From: Apostichopus japonicus
Taxonomy: Eukaryota; Echinodermata; Holothuroidea; Aspidochirotida; Stichopodidae
DNA: 64,000 bases
NCBI RefSeq assembly: GCF_037975245.1
Contig: NC_092580.1
Location: 4,254,501 to 4,318,500, forward strand
Reading direction: 5' to 3'
The notes beneath the pieces are model-generated. The model saw only the letters and a program-made list of their open reading frames with translations, was not told where the DNA came from and did not search any database. Position numbers and translations under genes: made by a program. Position 1 is the stretch's first letter. The number at the start of each line of letters is the position of its first letter. Below, piece after piece: positions 60,497 through 64,000 of the stretch.

Positions 60497-63135
60497 TTAC
60501 TTTGCCTTCACTGCTTGTTCCTGGGCTGCTTTCTTGGCTTTAATTATAGCAACCAAATCCTTAAAAACAAAACAAAAAGAACAAACGAAAAATAAACATA
60601 AACAATGAAAAAGATCGAACGATATGGATGAGTGAATAAATGAGGAAGTTAACGAGTAACTGAATAAACATCTAAATAAATCAATTAATTGATTAATTGT
60701 TAAATAAGGAAGTGTGAACAAAAATGATCAAAGAAATAACAACTGATCAAACAATAACAGATAAAAACAAGGACCAAACAAATGAATAAAGTTAACATTA
60801 CTCTTGTGAGTGAGTTGCTCGCCCACCAGAACACAGTGATGTCATTCCTGTTTAAGTTCCAATGGCTGACAGCAAAGTAACCAGTAGTTTTCTGAATATG
60901 TTAATTGGTGGGGAACAGTGTATATGTATGGATAAGCGGTGACAACATCACTTGTGTTCTATTCATAAACTGTACACCACGGTGCATATGGTTGTAGGTC
61001 GTGTTTAGCAAAACAAATTGCTTTTTGTTGTCCTCTTCTCCCATGAACCACATAACCAATCACTAATGCTCCAGCAATAATCTCAGACTGACACTACCCC
61101 TGGCCCTCCTATCCCCTCCCTACAAACCCCTCTCTTCTCTCCAGCCCCTCCCTGTTTCTACAGCCCTAATGCTAATGTTACCCATAACATTGTAAGCTAT
61201 TAGAGACTGTTGATCTAACTATAACATACCTTGTATCTCTTCATACATTCCTTCTTGCTCCTGTTCGGTACAGCGCCAGCTATCTTGTCCCATCTTTCAG
61301 CAGTCTGGGCAGGATAAGTCTTCAGGGCCTGTTCTAGTCTCTTCTGTTCCTCTGTCGTCCAGGGTTTCTCACCTGCGAGCATAGAACATAGAAACGTGTC
61401 AAGCTTTCAGTTAGAGAGAAATTCAAAATGATTTACTTTCCCTTCCAGATAATCAAGGCTACTTTGTTTATGGATGGTGTGCTCATGAGCTATTCATTTC
61501 TTGAAGAAAAACCAGAATATCGTTTAAAACTATATATAAGCATAATATATCACATAACATATATTACATCACAACATACCATATAGTACATCATATCATG
61601 CCATATGATGTTGTGTCATCTCATATTATATCATATCATATATATATATATGTATATCATATATTAAAACATAATGCAATCTATCATACCATCATATCAT
61701 AATCTTATGTCATGGTATTTCATACCATACATCACATATATCATGCCACATCAAGTCATATCATATGATATAATACCGTATCATATGTCATGTCATAACA
61801 TATCACACCATATCAAAACATATCAATATCATACAACACAATACAAGATTATTTTACCTTTTATTTTGAAAACAGGAATTTAACATTACAACAATTTTCT
61901 TCAATTGCTTTGTCCTGCCCAGAATCTTAATGAATTAAGCATATTATGATAAATAATGATCATGATAATAATGAACCTCACAACTGCTATGTGCAATTCT
62001 ACACATTAACATATTTCACTGATTGAAATATTATTATTACTGTTTGCATGATACTCTCAATTCTGTAAGAATCACAACGTTCACTTACCGCCGTTAGCAT
62101 ATCTCTCCGAGGGGTTGGAACTGGCATCTTCTTTCTTTGGTCGGCTCATCGATTGCTCAAACTTATCAAAAGCTTTCTTGTTCACCGCTTCCTTCATGGA
62201 GGGATCTGGAAAAACGTACAAAAAATCACAAAAGAGATTGGCTTGAAGGCATCCAACTTGAAAAGAATGTAACATGTTTACGCTGTCTAGGTTAGAATGT
62301 AACATGTTTACGCTGTCTAGGTTAACTTGAATCATATTAATGTGATTCTGAGAATGTCACTGCCTGCCTGAACATTTTCTTTGACTCAAAAACAGTATAT
62401 TTGGGGCATTTGCATGTTTGTTTTATTTATAGCTGATGAGGTCTAGTGTAAGACTAGATTCCAAACGAGACAGAGAACACATGTGAAAATGACCTCAATA
62501 ACTTTATATATAGTTTAATATTCTATGGGACACAAACTGTATTTGAACTGGATAATGAACCTTGATACCAAGGGCTGGAAGAGCCACACAAGAATGACTC
62601 AAATAATATGCAAACTAAGTCAATAATATTCATAAATTAAACAGACATTTCCAAAGCAGCGTGTTTGATGCTATACTAGTAATAGTGCTTTCGTTATCTT
62701 GACTAGTCAATTTCTATTTCATATAATGAAGGAAAAAATCTTATTTTACCCTCCCCCCCCACTTCCCCTTCTGTTTTTGGCTTTTAGAAGAATTAAAAAA
62801 AATCTTGACATGGATGGTTATTGGTAAATACTTGATATTTAAACCATCATTTAGTAAGGAAATGGAGAAAAACCTGTTTTCTTTGCACCACCTGAAACTC
62901 ACTTTGAATCATACTTTGGAAGTTGGCCGAAAAGAGGTGACCAGATGCAATTTGCTTGCATATCAGATATGACATTAAAACATCCAACAGAATGGATTCT
63001 AACAAAGCCAAGGATCTAATTGGCAGATACTCACCTAATCTCTGTAGATTCTTCGTTTTATTTATGACATCTTTGGCACTCCTTGATATACCTGAGGTTG
63101 AATGACTATTGATAAAGTTAGCTATTACTTCATAC
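60497..63135 (-). CDS. DNAJC2: DNAJC2 (ZRF1/MPP11), last four coding exons, partial gene
   Basis: Exons in transcript order on the minus strand: 63035-63135, 62089-62205, 61230-61372 and 60497-60559 (stop 60497-60499). Phases agree and all introns are GT-AG. The product is a ribosome-associated J-protein that partners with Hsp70 in nascent-chain folding and also acts on chromatin through two C-terminal SANT/Myb domains. These exons give the end of the first SANT domain ([12 protein letters not shown] and [15 protein letters not shown]), the linker ([11 protein letters not shown]), the second SANT domain ([37 protein letters not shown]) and the charged end ([15 protein letters not shown]). These match the vertebrate protein closely. 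The J domain and ribosome-binding part would lie beyond the right edge. The first exon here begins with one base completing an upstream codon. Confidence 0.95.
61530..61850. repeat. degenerate ATATCAT-type low-complexity tract
   Basis: A 320-base run of degenerate CATATCAT and TACCAT units in the DNAJC2 intron between 61373 and 62088. Confidence 0.85.
62265..62324. repeat. 30-bp tandem duplication, DNAJC2 intron
   Basis: The unit GAATGTAACATGTTTACGCT... at 62265-62294 is repeated exactly at 62295-62324. Confidence 0.95.
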
Positions 63136-64000
63136 CTACAAAAGAGAACAGAAAAAAAGAGGAATTTATTGGGGAATATTTTTTAAAACCGGTATTTATG
63201 TCTTCCATCGTAAACACACAGAAACTGTTGCCTGTCATGACGATCTAAAATCATCGCATTTAAACTTTTGACAGGTCCCTTACTATCACAGAATTATAAA
63301 GAGTTGATTCTCTTCCGGAGAAATTAGCAGGTTCGCAAGGAATCAAAAACTGAAGTGTCTGTTCATAGACAAGTCGGACAGACACAGAGTCTGTTCTGTA
63401 AACAGAACAAGTTTTGTGGAAAAACGCTGGTTGAATGCTGCTCAGTGAATAAAATGGCGGAGAATCGAGCTTGTTATTCGTATATAAATAGCGTTAGTGA
63501 GGTTTGGCATGGATTCATATTTTTAATAGTTCTAGTAATGAATTCCGGTTAAGCCTAGTTTTGTGTACGAGTATATCCATCTAATAGCAAGCGATTTGGT
63601 TCTGACACGTGCAAATGCAAGAGCATGTGTGTTCCTTGTACAGTACACATGGAGGTCGGTGATTGGGCGATACAATAATGCATGTAGATATACTTGTCTA
63701 CAGCATATGCTCATTCTTTGTCAAATAGCTATATCCTGTTCACAAGAAGTACCTCATCAAAATATTGCAACTGAAGGGAACCTGTCAAAACCTCAAAAAA
63801 GAAAGAGAGATGATATCGGATGCTATGATACACCACAGTTTGTCAGTCTTATTAATAGAAGGCATATCACAGCTCAAAAGGAAGAATAAGGATTTGATGT
63901 TTCATTTTCCAAATGACACGGATGTCTTTCAGCAGTATCCTAAAGGCAGGTTTTGATTTGACATTTATAAAGTAATCGTATGAAATGTGAGCAATCACAT
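63136..64000. other. presumed DNAJC2 intron; no further exon seen
   Basis: No upstream DNAJC2 exon was found on the minus strand before the right edge. Plus-strand open frames near 63563-63956 show no domain. Confidence 0.45.

Overview
This is a eukaryotic, AT-rich, repeat-laden nuclear window. It fits an invertebrate deuterostome, and an echinoderm is my best guess. That is an inference from vertebrate-like gene structures with many short exons and conserved phases, large repeat-filled introns, an orphan class A GPCR in a single exon, SURL/Mag-like Ty3 and foldback-type elements, and intergenic DNA full of G/C homopolymer runs. No bacterial-style operon, CRISPR array or rRNA was seen.

Layout from left to right. 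(1) 1-561: the first coding exon of an RRM protein on the minus strand, NOL8-like and cut by the left edge. (2) 1260-2420: a decayed hAT transposase. (3) 3105-7453: a complete Ty3/gypsy retrotransposon with identical 124-bp LTRs, a 5-bp target duplication and one open Gag-Pol frame. (4) 7775-8886: a foldback/MULE-like element with a 9-bp target duplication and a tandem pair of hairpin-bearing 291-bp units. (5) 9734-20143: the complete 13-exon RFT1 gene (576 codons plus stop), with a hAT-type MITE in intron 4. (6) 20891-22090: a non-autonomous hAT element carrying a second, nested one. (7) 22.1-32 kb: intergenic DNA with an inverted pair of 300-bp repeats, a minisatellite and one weak candidate promoter. 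(8) 32.0-34.0 kb: a transposon cluster, with a 5'-truncated LINE inside a MITE remnant and then a Harbinger fragment. (9) 36094-37194: an intronless rhodopsin-family GPCR on the minus strand. (10) 37.2-49.2 kb: intergenic DNA with a tRNA-derived SINE, a 136-bp MITE, a near-perfect palindrome and low-complexity tracts. (11) 49262-56940: eight exons of a double cyclic-nucleotide-binding-domain protein, CNBD1/CNBD2-like, including one apparent GC-AG intron. (12) 60497-63135: the last four coding exons of DNAJC2 on the minus strand, with the gene leaving the window at the right.

The host genes do not form a pathway. RFT1 acts in ER N-glycosylation, DNAJC2 in co-translational folding and chromatin, the NOL8-like protein in nucleolar RNA work, and the GPCR and cyclic-nucleotide protein in signalling. 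The CNBD-like gene and DNAJC2 converge tail to tail. The NOL8-like gene and RFT1 diverge with about 9 kb of transposons between them. The liveliest biology is the mobile DNA: one apparently very young LTR element and several structured non-autonomous DNA transposons with readable target duplications. I found no convincing undescribed multi-gene system.
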